From Roseomonas alba (GTDB lineage: Bacteria > Pseudomonadota > Alphaproteobacteria > Acetobacterales > Acetobacteraceae): a stretch of 64,000 nucleotides of DNA. How positions within the stretch are numbered: position 1 is the stretch's first letter; each line of letters opens with the position of its first letter. This document shows, piece by piece, positions 42,938 through 51,170 of this stretch. Location: NCBI RefSeq assembly GCF_019430885.1, contig NZ_JAHYBZ010000009.1:248001-312000 (forward strand). Direction: 5' to 3'. A program made the position numbers and the translations under genes. Below the pieces are notes generated by a model. It was not told the DNA's origin. It worked only from the letters and a program-made list of their open reading frames with translations, and ran no database searches.

Positions 42938-43273
42938 ATGCCGATCCAGATCGAACCCACCTGGTGGATCACGGCCGTGGAGGCGCCGATCGTCGTGGCG
43001 CTGTTCTGGATGATCCACGGGCTGCGCACCGACATGCACCAGCGCTTTGAGCGCGGCGACCAGCGGGAATCCGATGCGTTGACGCGCACTCGGGACGAAC
43101 TCGCGCAGTTCAAGATCGAGGTGGCGCGCACCTATGTGCCGCTGTCGCTGATCCGCGACCTCGACCGCCGGATTTCCGATCATCTCCTGCGCATCGAGGA
43201 GAAGATCGAGGAGGTCTCGCGCGCCGGGATCGCCGCGGCGCAGGCCGCGCGCCGGCTGGAGGACCGGGAATGA
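42938..43273 (+). CDS. Membrane protein with coiled coil; holin/spanin-like candidate
   Basis: The 111-residue product starts at ATG 42938 with AGGCAGG upstream. One N-terminal transmembrane segment (WWITAVEAPIVVALFWMIHGL) is followed by a charged helix and a coiled coil (RDLDRRISDHLLRIEEKIEE, VSRAGIAAAQAARRLEDRE). The stop overlaps the start of the SleB endolysin (ATGA). One membrane span plus coiled coil directly before the endolysin fits a holin or an i-spanin-like lysis protein, but no family was recognised. Confidence 0.65.
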   Translation: MPIQIEPTWWITAVEAPIVVALFWMIHGLRTDMHQRFERGDQRESDALTRTRDELAQFKIEVARTYVPLSLIRDLDRRISDHLLRIEEKIEEVSRAGIAAAQAARRLEDRE

Positions 43274-43719
43274 GCGCCGCCCTGCATGCCGGCCCGCGCG
43301 AGGCGGCCGCCGAGATCCTGGCCCTGACCCTGTGGGGCGAGGCCGCCGATCGCCCCGTGCGGGCGATCGAGGCACTGGCGGCGCTGGTGATGAACCGGGC
43401 GCGGCGGGCGGCGGAACCTGACGGGTCGGCCCATTGGGGCAGGGGTGTCGCGGGGGTCTGCCGCGCGCCGTTCCAGTTTCCGTGCTGGAACCGCAACCAC
43501 CCGCGGCACGCGGCGCTGCGGGAGATCCCGGCCGGTGACGGGGCGCTGGCGATCTGCCGGCGCGTCGCGGCGCGGGCGATGGGGGGCGGCCTGCCCGATC
43601 CGACGGGCGGGGCGACACATTACCATGACGCGGCGGCGCTGCCGGGATGGGCGCTCGGCCGGCCGGCGGCGGCCGAGATCGGTGGGCTGTGCTTCTATCG
43701 GGCTGAGGACCTCGTCTGA
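43270..43719 (+). CDS. SleB-type cell wall hydrolase (endolysin)
   Basis: The 149-residue protein matches the SleB/CwlJ hydrolase core. It has the catalytic-type ILALTLWGEAADRP segment with Glu, ALAALVMNRARR, CRAPFQFPCWN with the conserved Gln-Phe pair, and ATHYHDAAALPGWA. The domain cleaves peptidoglycan glycan strands. It has no signal peptide and is coupled by ATGA to an upstream membrane protein, consistent with holin-dependent export. It is the last clear gene of the island. Confidence 0.85.
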   Translation: MSAALHAGPREAAAEILALTLWGEAADRPVRAIEALAALVMNRARRAAEPDGSAHWGRGVAGVCRAPFQFPCWNRNHPRHAALREIPAGDGALAICRRVAARAMGGGLPDPTGGATHYHDAAALPGWALGRPAAAEIGGLCFYRAEDLV

Positions 43720-43733
43720 TAGAAGCCCCGCCC

Positions 43734-44090
43734 ATGGAACGCTTCATCTACACCCTGGTTCGCGAGGCCGACTGGCGCGCGGCCGAGGCCGCCGGCGCCT
43801 ATGCCGGCAGCGCGGACGATGCGCGGGACGGGTTCCTGCATTTCTCGACCGCGGCGCAGGTGCAGGGGAGTGCCGCGAAGCACCGGGCCGGCGTGCCGGA
43901 TCTGCGGCTGGTCGAAGCGGATGTCGCTGCGCTCGGCGCGGCGCTGAAATGGGAACCGGCCGCGGGCAGTTCGCGGCCGGGGCTGTTCCCGCATCTCTAC
44001 GCATCGCTGCCGATGGCGGCGGTGACGCGGGTGGTGGCGCTGCCGCTCGGCCCCGATGGGCGTCACGTCTTCCCCGCAGATTTCGCCTGA
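43734..44090 (+). CDS. DUF952 family protein
   Basis: The 118-residue product starts at ATG 43734. It shows the DUF952 pattern: FIYTLVREADWRAAEAAGAY, DGFLHFSTAAQVQGSAAKH and LFPHLYASLPMAAVTRVVAL. The fold is related to ADP-ribosyltransferase-like/PARP folds; the biological role is unknown. It is a common housekeeping-type gene in alphaproteobacteria, so it marks the host side of the island's right boundary. It converges on the EamA transporter gene, overlapping it by 28 nt. Confidence 0.85.
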   Translation: MERFIYTLVREADWRAAEAAGAYAGSADDARDGFLHFSTAAQVQGSAAKHRAGVPDLRLVEADVAALGAALKWEPAAGSSRPGLFPHLYASLPMAAVTRVVALPLGPDGRHVFPADFA

Positions 44091-44926
44091 GCCGCTTGCT
44101 GGCTCATCAGAAGGGCGAAGACGACGATCAGGGCGCCGCCCATGGTCCAGGCGCTCGGCCAGACGCCCCAGATCAACAAGTCGAAGGACAGGGCGAAGAG
44201 CAGCGCGCTGAATTCCAGCGGCGCCAGGCGTGCCGCCGAATCATGGCGGAAGGCGATGGCGAGGCACAGCGTCGCCCCGCCCGCCAGCAGCCCGTTCACC
44301 GACAGCGCCGCCAGGTCCGGCCAGGACGGCGTCACCCAGGACGTCATGGCGAAGGGCGAGACCAGGATCAGCCCCGGCAGGGACGACCACAGGATCAGCA
44401 CCGCGAAGCCGGTCTCGTGCCGCAGCAGGCGGTTGATGGTCAGGACCGTCGCGTAGCAGATGGTCGCGAAGAAGGCCCAGAGATAGGCATGCACCGGCCC
44501 GCCGGCCGCAAGCCCCGGCCACATCGCCACCATGACCCCCGAAAACCCCACCACCGACCAGCCCCAGACCGCCGGCCCCGTGCGTTCCTTCAGCACGAGC
44601 GCGGCCAATCCCAGCGTCATGAAGGGCGCGGTGAAATAGACGAGGTAGCCCTCGGCCATCGGGATCTCCCGCAAGGCGAGGAAGAAACCGAAACCCGACC
44701 CGATCATGACGACCGCGCGCGTCAGATGCAGCACGGGATGCACGGTGGCGAGCGTCCCGCCCAGACCCGGCACCACGGCCCGCGCGGCGAACAGCGCCAG
44801 CAGCAGGGTCGCATAGCGCAGCACGATGACCTGGTCCGCCGGATATCGCCCCGACAGCAGCTTGGAATTCGCGTCGAGCAGCGCAAACAGCGCCATCGCC
44901 GCGACGATGAAGGCCGGGCCCCGCAC
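44063..44926 (-). CDS. EamA/DMT-family permease (RhaT-type)
   Basis: The 287-residue integral membrane protein has about ten hydrophobic helices in two EamA repeats. The first includes ALFALLDANSKLLSGRYPADQVIVLRY and ends with VYFTAPFMTLGLAALVLKER. The second includes YATVLTINRLLRHETGFAVL and ends with FSALLFALSFDLLIWGVWPS. Such drug/metabolite transporters export amino acids, nucleosides or other metabolites; the substrate is unknown. The C-terminal coding end overlaps the convergent DUF952 gene. Confidence 0.88.
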   Translation of the reverse strand: MRGPAFIVAAMALFALLDANSKLLSGRYPADQVIVLRYATLLLALFAARAVVPGLGGTLATVHPVLHLTRAVVMIGSGFGFFLALREIPMAEGYLVYFTAPFMTLGLAALVLKERTGPAVWGWSVVGFSGVMVAMWPGLAAGGPVHAYLWAFFATICYATVLTINRLLRHETGFAVLILWSSLPGLILVSPFAMTSWVTPSWPDLAALSVNGLLAGGATLCLAIAFRHDSAARLAPLEFSALLFALSFDLLIWGVWPSAWTMGGALIVVFALLMSQQAAQAKSAGKT

Positions 44927-45013
44927 GCGCGCTCTTTCTTGGTGTGACCGGGCGCTTCTGACCGCGGCGGATGGGGCGCGTCAACTGGTGGCGCCGTTCC
45001 CGCACGATGGAGA

Positions 45014-45284
45014 TTGGAGGGTCTTTGCCCCTCCAAGCCACCCCGCCAGGGGAACCCATTCACGCTGCTTCACAACGCGAATGGGCACCCGCATAGAACC
45101 GAGACCTTTGGAAACCGTCACCTGGCGCCGGGTGCCGCTTACAGGATCAGCGCCGCGACCCGTATTGGCGCACGAAGCGCGCTGTGACGGCACGGCATGC
45201 CGTTGGTGCGCGGCGCCAGGTATCTGGCATTCCAAATGCCCTCAGCATTTGGCGGGGTGGTCCGGATGGGCAGCGCCCCTCCGG
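45014..45284. repeat. R1 element, copy c
   Basis: This copy fills the 360-bp gap between the EamA and M48 genes. The outer left hairpin is TTGGAGGG/CCCCTCCAA (45014-45036). The left inner stem is long and imperfect (about 45045-45095). The cores are TTTGGAAACCGTCACCTGGCGCCGGG and GCGGCGCCAGGT. The right inner stem is CCAAATGC/GCATTTGG, and the outer right hairpin CCGGATGGGC-AGC-GCCCCTCCGG spans 45262-45284. The right hairpin ends 2 bp from the M48 stop and probably terminates that transcript. Confidence 0.75.
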
Positions 45285-45286
45285 TT

Positions 45287-46429
45287 CTACCGCTTCCCCC
45301 AGGGCGACGCGCCCGTCCCGGTCCCCTGCGCCGGCCCTTGCCACCAGGGCGCGGGCGTCTCCGCAGCCCCCGGCGCGATGCGCACCGTCTCGTCGGTCGC
45401 GTCGTGCTGTGCCCAGGCGGGGGTCTCGGCCTCGACCATGGGTGGCGGTGCGATGGGTCCCGGGTCACGCCCGCCGGCGAACTTCACCAGCGCCGCGACG
45501 CGGTCGCCGATCGGCGGATGCGTCGCCATCAGAGATGACAGCGCGTTGTCGGAGGCATCCTCGAGGAACAGCGCGCGCACCTGGGGCGGCACCTCGGGCA
45601 TGTCGGCGTGGCCTTCTACCTTGCGCAGGGCGGTGATCATGGCGTCGGGGTCGGCGGTCAGTTCCACCGCGCCCGCATCGGCCAGGAATTCCCGGTTCCG
45701 CGAGAGGGCCATGCGCAGCACGGTGGCGAGCAGCCAGGCGAGCGCGATCATCAGCACGCCGATCAGCGCCGCCCAGCCGGCGTTGTTGTTGCGGGAATTG
45801 GTGTTGATGCGCCAATCGCTGACCCGCCCGGCGCGCACGGCGCGGCGCGTGCGCGTCATCATGTCGAAGCCGAGCGAGATGATGCCGACGAAGACCGCCG
45901 CGATCAGCCCCAGCCGGGCATCGCCATTCCGGATGTGGCTGAGCTCATGCGCCAGCACCGCGGCGAGTTCGCGGTCATCCAGCGCCGTCATCAGCCCGCG
46001 GGTGACGGTGACCGAGCCGGCCTCGCGCGACAGGCCGGCGGCGTAGGCGTTCATCGCCTCGGTCTCGATGACCGCGAGGCGCGGCATGCGCATGCCGCGG
46101 GAGATGCAGAGGTTCTCCAGCAGGTTCCACAGGCGCGGTTCCTCGGCGCGCGTGACGGGATGCGCGCCCGTCGCCCAGTCGAGGATCTTGTTGTGGGCAA
46201 CCCAGGCGATGGCGAACCAGATCAACGCCCCGACCCAGGCCATGGCATAGAGCCAGGGGAGGTTGCGCAGGGCATTGCCGAAAGCGCGGCCGAGATCGCG
46301 CTGTTCGGACCCGAAGATCATCCCCACGCCCAGTGCCATGACGGCGAGCAGCAGCGGGAAGCCCGCCAGCAGCAGCATGGACCGCCAAGCGGTGTTCCAG
46401 GCGTGGGTGCGCAGGCCGAAGGCCTGCAT
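45287..46429 (-). CDS. M48-family (HtpX-like) membrane zinc metalloprotease
   Basis: The 380-residue protein has two N-terminal membrane segments (about 18-40 and 60-78). The zinc motif is HELSH (H161-E162-x-x-H165), with a third-ligand region in RMALSRNREFLADAGAV, and two further membrane segments lie in between. A Pro/Gly-rich tail follows. The topology matches HtpX-type proteases that degrade misfolded inner-membrane proteins. It lies 16 nt downstream of a lemA-family gene, a common pairing. An R1 hairpin follows the stop. Confidence 0.9.
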   Translation of the reverse strand: MQAFGLRTHAWNTAWRSMLLLAGFPLLLAVMALGVGMIFGSEQRDLGRAFGNALRNLPWLYAMAWVGALIWFAIAWVAHNKILDWATGAHPVTRAEEPRLWNLLENLCISRGMRMPRLAVIETEAMNAYAAGLSREAGSVTVTRGLMTALDDRELAAVLAHELSHIRNGDARLGLIAAVFVGIISLGFDMMTRTRRAVRAGRVSDWRINTNSRNNNAGWAALIGVLMIALAWLLATVLRMALSRNREFLADAGAVELTADPDAMITALRKVEGHADMPEVPPQVRALFLEDASDNALSSLMATHPPIGDRVAALVKFAGGRDPGPIAPPPMVEAETPAWAQHDATDETVRIAPGAAETPAPWWQGPAQGTGTGASPWGKR

Positions 46430-46445
46430 GGCGGGGCCTCCGTTC

Positions 46446-47009
46446 CTAGAATTTCACCGTGGGCGCGGCCTGGACCGCGGTGCGCTCGCCCTCCGGCAAT
46501 TCGAAGAAGCCGCGCTGCTGGAAGCCCATGGACCGCGCGAAGAAGACGGCCGGCACGCTCTCGGTCATGGCATTGTATTCGGCGACGGACGAGTTGTAAA
46601 AGCGCCGGGCGGCGGCGATCTTGTTCTCGATATCCGACAGCTCCGACTGCAGGGACAGGAAGTTCTGGTTGGCCTTGAGGTCCGGATAGGCCTCGGACAG
46701 CGCGAACAACCGGCCGAGGGCGGCGCCGAGCGCACCTTCCGCGGGTCCCGCCGCGGCCGGACCCTGGGCCTGGGCGGTCACCGCCGCGTTGCGGGCCTGG
46801 ATGACGGCATCGAGGGTGGTCTTCTCATGCGCGGCATAGCCTTTGACCGTCTCGACCAGGTTCGGGATCAGGTCGTGGCGCTGCTTGAGTTGCACATCGA
46901 CGTCGGACCAGGACTGGCCGGTCACCTGCCGCAGCGTGACCAGGCGGTTGTAGACGATCACCAGCCAGACGATGACGACGACGATGATGCCGAGGATCAC
47001 CCAGAGCAT
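46446..47009 (-). CDS. LemA family protein
   Basis: The 187-residue protein has an N-terminal membrane anchor (VILGIIVVVIVWLVIVYNRL) and a long helical LemA domain with SWSDVDVQLKQRHDLIPNLV, VKGYAAHEKTTLDAVIQARN and YPDLKANQNFLSLQSELSDI. C-terminal FYNSSVAEYNAM and RSMGFQQRGFFEL complete the signature. The function of LemA is unclear, but it is often encoded with membrane proteases or TPM-domain proteins. Here an M48 protease gene follows after 16 nt, indicating one operon. Confidence 0.92.
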   Translation of the reverse strand: MLWVILGIIVVVIVWLVIVYNRLVTLRQVTGQSWSDVDVQLKQRHDLIPNLVETVKGYAAHEKTTLDAVIQARNAAVTAQAQGPAAAGPAEGALGAALGRLFALSEAYPDLKANQNFLSLQSELSDIENKIAAARRFYNSSVAEYNAMTESVPAVFFARSMGFQQRGFFELPEGERTAVQAAPTVKF

Positions 47010-47181
47010 GCAGCGCGACTCCTTCCCTGTGGCGCTCGCCCCGCCCGAATGATCGGGCGGCGCCGACAGCGCAGGGTTGTGAGACTAGCGGCCCCGCAGC
47101 CTAGCGCCAGCCCTGGCACGGTGATACGCCGCACAGCCCGGAGGTCGGGATCGTTCTGTTTAACGAGCCTGGTTCAATTTA

Positions 47182-47225
47182 TTGGAAATTTTTAGTGGAT
47201 AATCGCATTATAGCAACGTATCGTT
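47182..47225 (+). promoter_or_regulatory. AT-rich promoter island upstream of tadE-like genes
   Basis: The 253-bp gap before 47263 has a strikingly AT-rich core (about 47155-47225). A -35-like TTGGAA (47182-47187) and a -10-like CATTAT (47206-47211) are 18 bp apart. A small palindrome AACG-TAT-CGTT follows at 47215-47225. It is the best candidate promoter for the three-gene tad-like unit; H-NS/Ros-type silencing or an imported promoter is possible. Confidence 0.45.
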
Positions 47226-47262
47226 AACCACCCTAGATTGCTGCCCAAAACGGCACTGCATC

Positions 47263-47817
47263 ATGACAGCCCAGGCATCGCAGCGCCGTTACCGCGGTCT
47301 GCTGCATCTCCGGTTCGGCCCGCGTTTGGACCGCCGCGGCGCCGCCGCGACGGAGTTCGCGCTCGTTGCGATTCCGTTCTTCATCGTGATCATCGCGATC
47401 ATGGAAGTGGCGTGGCAACTCGCCACCGGCTTCGCCCTGGACCACGCCGCGCTGCGTGCGAGCCGCTATGGCATCACCGGCAGCGATACCCCTCCCTCAT
47501 GGCTCACGACGGGCCAGCAGAATGTGCCGACCTGCCGATCCCAGAACATCCCCTGGCTCGTCACGCGATCCACGAATGGACTGATCAATGCGTCGCGGCT
47601 CACGGTCGCGACGACGAACTGGTCAAGCGTTTCCGGCTCGACGGGCAACGGCACGGCCGGGGCGGGAGCAGCCGGCCAGATCGTTTCCTACGCCCTCACC
47701 TATCGGCAGCCCTTTATTACCGGCATCGTTGCCGCAACGCTGTTCGGCTCCGATTCCTTTACCCATCAGGCATTCCTGATCGTGAAGAACGAGCCGTTCG
47801 AAAATGCGTCCTGCTGA
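47263..47817 (+). CDS. TadE-like pseudopilin-type protein 1
   Basis: The 184-residue product has a basic N-terminus then the TadE signature RRGAAATEFALVAIPFFIVI, where Glu is the +5 residue relative to a prepilin-type cleavage site, followed by MEVAWQLATGFALDHAALRASR. The rest is a periplasmic domain rich in Ser/Thr/Asn with two Cys. It resembles minor pilins of the Flp/Tad pilus, and is first of three overlapping genes with a second TadE and a TadG-like protein. Pilus assembly genes tadA-tadD and flp are not in the window. Confidence 0.87.
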   Translation: MTAQASQRRYRGLLHLRFGPRLDRRGAAATEFALVAIPFFIVIIAIMEVAWQLATGFALDHAALRASRYGITGSDTPPSWLTTGQQNVPTCRSQNIPWLVTRSTNGLINASRLTVATTNWSSVSGSTGNGTAGAGAAGQIVSYALTYRQPFITGIVAATLFGSDSFTHQAFLIVKNEPFENASC

Positions 47818-48412
47818 AGCCCGCTGTCCGGCAGTCGGTCGCCGGGGCGTTGCGGCCGTCGAATTCGTCCTGATCGCTCCGGTCTTCTTCGTCATCGCGC
47901 TCGCCTGCGCCGACCTGATCCAGCTCTTTCGCGCCCAGTTGCGCGTCGAGACCATCGCGGTGCAGATCGGCCAGATCGTCTCACAGTGCCGCACCATCAC
48001 CACGCCGGGCGACCGCGACAATTTCTGGGCCCATGGGCGGCGTATCGCCGGCACCATCATCAATGTAGACGGTACCGGAGCGATGGTGATCAGCGCGGTG
48101 GGCCGGAACAACAACGCCAACCGGCTCGCCTGGCAGATGCGCACCGGCAATACGCAGAGGGTCAGTCGTCTCGGTGCCAATGTCGGCGGCAGTGCGACGA
48201 TTTCGGACAATTTCGTCGTTCCGGCCTCGCAGACGCTGCTGGTCACCGAGGTCTTCGCCACCGTGCAGCCCTTTGCACTGAGCGCCGGCCTGATCGGCAC
48301 GGTGCTGCCGGCGAACATCTACGGCACGACCCTGTTCCTGTCCCGCGCGCCCGATCCCACCACGCTGTTGACCGCGCCGACCAACAGCCAGACCCCGGAT
48401 TGCACAGGATGA
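47804..48412 (+). CDS. TadE-like pseudopilin-type protein 2
   Basis: The 202-residue product overlaps the preceding gene by 14 nt. The prepilin-type segment RRGVAAVEFVLIAPVFFVIA with the conserved Glu is followed by ADLIQLFRAQLRVETIAVQI. The C-terminal domain is beta-rich and Asn/Thr-rich with two Cys (SQCRTITTPG and PDCTG). It pairs with the upstream TadE, as TadE and TadF usually occur together, so it may be the TadF counterpart. The start of the TadG-like gene overlaps its stop. Confidence 0.85.
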   Translation: MRPAEARCPAVGRRGVAAVEFVLIAPVFFVIALACADLIQLFRAQLRVETIAVQIGQIVSQCRTITTPGDRDNFWAHGRRIAGTIINVDGTGAMVISAVGRNNNANRLAWQMRTGNTQRVSRLGANVGGSATISDNFVVPASQTLLVTEVFATVQPFALSAGLIGTVLPANIYGTTLFLSRAPDPTTLLTAPTNSQTPDCTG

Positions 48413-50268
48413 TGAAAGCGACCCTCGATCGCCGCGGCGCCGTCGCGGCTGTCAGTGCCCTGGTCATGGTGGCCGTCGTGGGCTTTGCCGGTCTCGCCAT
48501 CGATCTCAGCCGGATCTGGATGCTCAGCGCCCGATTGAAGACGGCGGTCGATGCCGCGAGCCTGAACGCCGCACGGACGATGACGAGCACGACGGTCGAC
48601 GAGACGTCCACGCGGCAGCTCTTCTGGGCCAATTTCAATCAGAATGGCTGGTCGAACCGGTTCCTCGGCTCGACCGTCCCCACGACGCCGGCACAGCCGG
48701 TGATCCAGCGCCTGAGCGATACGCGCATTCGGCTCACCGCCACGGCGACGCTCGATACGACGCTGTTTGGCATCATCTCCCGCCAGACCACGCCATTGGC
48801 CGAGACGACAGTGGCGGAGCGCGAGGCCACCGGGCTCGAACTCGCGGTCGTGATGGACCAGACGTCCTCCATGCGCGGCTCGAAGCTTGCCGCCGCGCAG
48901 GCTGCGGTCGGAACGATGCTGGCCACGCTCTACGGCTCGGACGATACGAAGCGAAACCTCTTCGTCTCGGTCGTTCCCTTTGCACGCACGATCAATATCG
49001 GCCCCGGCAACGCCAATTTCCTGAACACCACCAGCATGCCCGGCGGCTGGGACCTGGCGCGCTGGAACGGCTGTGTCGAATCGCGCGGTGGCGGCCAAGA
49101 CATCACCGATATCGGCCCGACGACCTCCGCCGGCCAGCTCAGACCGTACTTCTACGCCAGCACCTTCCGCCGGGTCGGCTGGGCCACCGTCACCGGGAGC
49201 CCTGCATCGCCGAGCAATACGGTCGCGACGCTTGCCAGGAATGCGACGCTCTGGGCCAACGCCACCGGCGTGCCGCAGTATCGCGGCGGTGGCACGAGCA
49301 ACAGCGGCACCGGCGTGTGCACGACCGCCAACGCCTATGGGGCGATCACGGTCGCGCTCTACGCCTCGGATACGGCGAACTCGACAACCAACTACCGCGT
49401 TGCCTTCTGCCGCGGCGACAATGACTGGAACTCGACCGTCACGCTTTCGACCAACAGCGGCAACGCGAACTACAATGCCGAATATGCCGACCGAATCAGC
49501 CAGGGCCTGGAAGCCGGCATGGCCAATGATTCAACGGTCGCCGCCGCGGGCCGCAATACCCTGTGCGCGCAAAGTCCCATCCTGCCCCTGACCGCCAGCC
49601 GCGCCACCGTACAGGCCGCCGTCAACGCCATCACGGCACCCATCAAGAGCGGCGGCACGACCATCGTCGCCGGCATGCAGGGGGCCTGGTACACGCTGAG
49701 CCCTGAATGGCGGAATTGGTGGCCGGGCAGCGCCGTCAGCCCTAACCTCGGTGTCCTGCCGCTCGCCTACAACACGCGCAACATGTTCAAGGCCGTCGTC
49801 ATCCTGACCGATGGCGACAATAACTGGCAGGCGGCCTATGCCGGCAACAGCGTTCGGGGTTCGCCGGCGAACTCGGAGTTGCTCTACAACGCCTACGGCC
49901 GGATCAACCCGGATTCGCGGCCGCCCGACACCGTCACCAACTGGAACACGATGTTCCCGTCCTCGCAGATTACCTCGGTCACGCAGACCAATGCGGACGC
50001 CGCGCTCGATACGCGCTTCGCGGCTATCTGCCGGGCCATGAAGAACCCTGACAGCACGCTCGCCAACAGCGACAACCCGAACAACCACCGCATCCGTATC
50101 TACGTGATCGGGTTCGAGGTCGCGAACAGCACGCAGCGCACCATGCTGCAGAATTGCGCCAGCACGCCGAACTCCCCCTACTACTTCGAGGCTCCGTCCG
50201 CGTCGGATCTGCAGCGGGCCTTCACCGAGATCGCCAATTCGCTGAGCAGCCTCCGCCTCGTCGAGTAG
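48409..50268 (+). CDS. TadG-like protein with von Willebrand A domain
   Basis: The 619-residue protein has an N-terminal pilin-like segment (RRGAVAAVSALVMVAVVGFAG then AIDLSRIWMLSARLKTAVDA). A VWA domain starts at about residue 140 with ELAVVMDQTSSMRGSK, a MIDAS-like DxTxS motif, and continues with VILTDGDNN and the C-terminal YVIGFEV. Long Asn/Ser/Thr-rich inserts (about 200-400) are present. TadG-type proteins are thought to anchor Tad pili to the envelope. ATG 48409 overlaps the preceding stop. The gene trio lacks other tad genes here. Confidence 0.87.
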   Translation: MMKATLDRRGAVAAVSALVMVAVVGFAGLAIDLSRIWMLSARLKTAVDAASLNAARTMTSTTVDETSTRQLFWANFNQNGWSNRFLGSTVPTTPAQPVIQRLSDTRIRLTATATLDTTLFGIISRQTTPLAETTVAEREATGLELAVVMDQTSSMRGSKLAAAQAAVGTMLATLYGSDDTKRNLFVSVVPFARTINIGPGNANFLNTTSMPGGWDLARWNGCVESRGGGQDITDIGPTTSAGQLRPYFYASTFRRVGWATVTGSPASPSNTVATLARNATLWANATGVPQYRGGGTSNSGTGVCTTANAYGAITVALYASDTANSTTNYRVAFCRGDNDWNSTVTLSTNSGNANYNAEYADRISQGLEAGMANDSTVAAAGRNTLCAQSPILPLTASRATVQAAVNAITAPIKSGGTTIVAGMQGAWYTLSPEWRNWWPGSAVSPNLGVLPLAYNTRNMFKAVVILTDGDNNWQAAYAGNSVRGSPANSELLYNAYGRINPDSRPPDTVTNWNTMFPSSQITSVTQTNADAALDTRFAAICRAMKNPDSTLANSDNPNNHRIRIYVIGFEVANSTQRTMLQNCASTPNSPYYFEAPSASDLQRAFTEIANSLSSLRLVE

Positions 50269-50331
50269 GCGCCGGTCCGCGATCGTTCTGGCGGCCGGCC
50301 GGAAACACTGCGCCCGGTCGGCATGCTCGCC

Positions 50332-50598
50332 CTAGGACAAGCCCTGTCCCTTCACATTCCGCCGCACCCGCCGGCGCGCCGGCCTGAGAGCGGCCGCCAT
50401 CACCGCATCCGGCGTCGCCCCGCGCGCCATCGCCATTCCGGCCGCAGCGGCACCCTGCGTGAAGGCAACGTGCTTTTCCACGGCCATCCGCGCCAGCGCC
50501 GGCGCGGCGTTGTGCGGCTCCGCCCACAGCGCCAGGCTGCGGCGGAGCATCACCATCTGCGCTTCCGCCAGGAAGCGCCACGCATCGAATGGGGTCAA
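50332..50598 (-). CDS. Small helical protein, phasin-like
   Basis: The 88-residue product overlaps the end of the peroxiredoxin gene by 4 nt (ATGA). It is amphipathic and helical: DAWRFLAEAQMVMLRRSLALW, HNAAPALARMAVEKHVAFTQ and GMAMARGATPDAVMAAALRP with a strongly basic tail. The pattern AEAQ-V-LR and MV-EK-A-FT-A resembles small phasin-like proteins that coat polyhydroxyalkanoate granules, but the match is weak. Co-expression with peroxiredoxin is clear. Confidence 0.65.
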   Translation of the reverse strand: MTPFDAWRFLAEAQMVMLRRSLALWAEPHNAAPALARMAVEKHVAFTQGAAAAGMAMARGATPDAVMAAALRPARRRVRRNVKGQGLS

Positions 50599-51077
50599 AG
50601 GGCTGCCAGCACGGCCTCGGCCTTGCTGACCTCGAAGGCGCCGGGCGCCTCGATGGCGATATGCGTCACCTTGCCGTCCTTCGCCACCAGGGCGAAGCGC
50701 TGCGCACGCACGCCGAGGCCGCGGGCCGTCAGGTCGAATTCGAGGCCCATCGCCTTGGTGAAGACGGCCGACCCATCGGCGATCATCACCACCTGGTCGG
50801 TGATGCCCTGGTCCTTCGCCCAGGCGCCCATGACGAAGGCGTCGTTCACCGCCATGCAGGCGATCGCATCCACGCCCTTCGCCTTCAGGGCATCGGCCTG
50901 CTGCACGAAGCCCGGCAGATGCTTGGCCGAACAGGTCGGCGTGAAGGCACCAGGCACGCCGAACAGCGCGACGGTGCGGCCCTTGAAGAACTCGCCCGTG
51001 TCGAGTTCCTTCGGCCCTTCGGCCGTCGCCTGCATGACCTTGACCGCCGGAATGCTGTCGCCAACGCTGATCGGCAT
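50595..51077 (-). CDS. Peroxiredoxin (Prx5-type)
   Basis: The 160-residue protein reduces peroxides via the peroxidatic Cys49 in VPGAFTPTCSAKHLPGF. Other Prx5 signatures are ALFGVPGAFT, IACMAVNDAFVMGAWAKDQG and ARGLGVRAQRFALVAKDGKV. No typical C-terminal resolving Cys is seen beyond Cys in IACMAV, so it may be a 1-Cys or glutaredoxin/thioredoxin-dependent form. ATG 51077 begins the canonical MPISVGDSIPAVKV and is preceded by GAGGA. The small phasin-like gene follows with overlap. Confidence 0.92.
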   Translation of the reverse strand: MPISVGDSIPAVKVMQATAEGPKELDTGEFFKGRTVALFGVPGAFTPTCSAKHLPGFVQQADALKAKGVDAIACMAVNDAFVMGAWAKDQGITDQVVMIADGSAVFTKAMGLEFDLTARGLGVRAQRFALVAKDGKVTHIAIEAPGAFEVSKAEAVLAAL

Positions 51078-51170
51078 ATCGTCCTCCTCGCTGCAGCGTC
51101 GGGTGTAGCGCGGGCCGGGCGGGCTGTCATCGGGCGGCAAAGGCTTGCGTCGGCCGGCCGGTGGCGCCAG

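Larger units (their letters stand above)
28622..43719. mobile_element. Podovirus-like (T7-order) prophage island, without integrase or replication genes
   Basis: The genes follow T7 morphogenesis order: portal, scaffold, capsid, tail tubular A and B, internal-virion-like protein, tail spike, small and large terminase candidates, lysis genes. An S24 repressor lies at the left end. No integrase, recombinase, polymerase, primase or att-like direct repeat was found, and the T7 gp15/gp16 counterparts are missing. The right boundary is set before the host-type DUF952 gene. The island could be a remnant, a satellite or a domesticated particle cluster. Two extra genes (32908-34090) interrupt the scaffold-capsid junction. 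Confidence 0.85.

Noticed and set aside
28622..43719. Integrase, excisionase or replication genes inside the phage island
   Set aside because: Every gene-sized frame on both strands was considered and none shows tyrosine or serine recombinase, primase or polymerase motifs.
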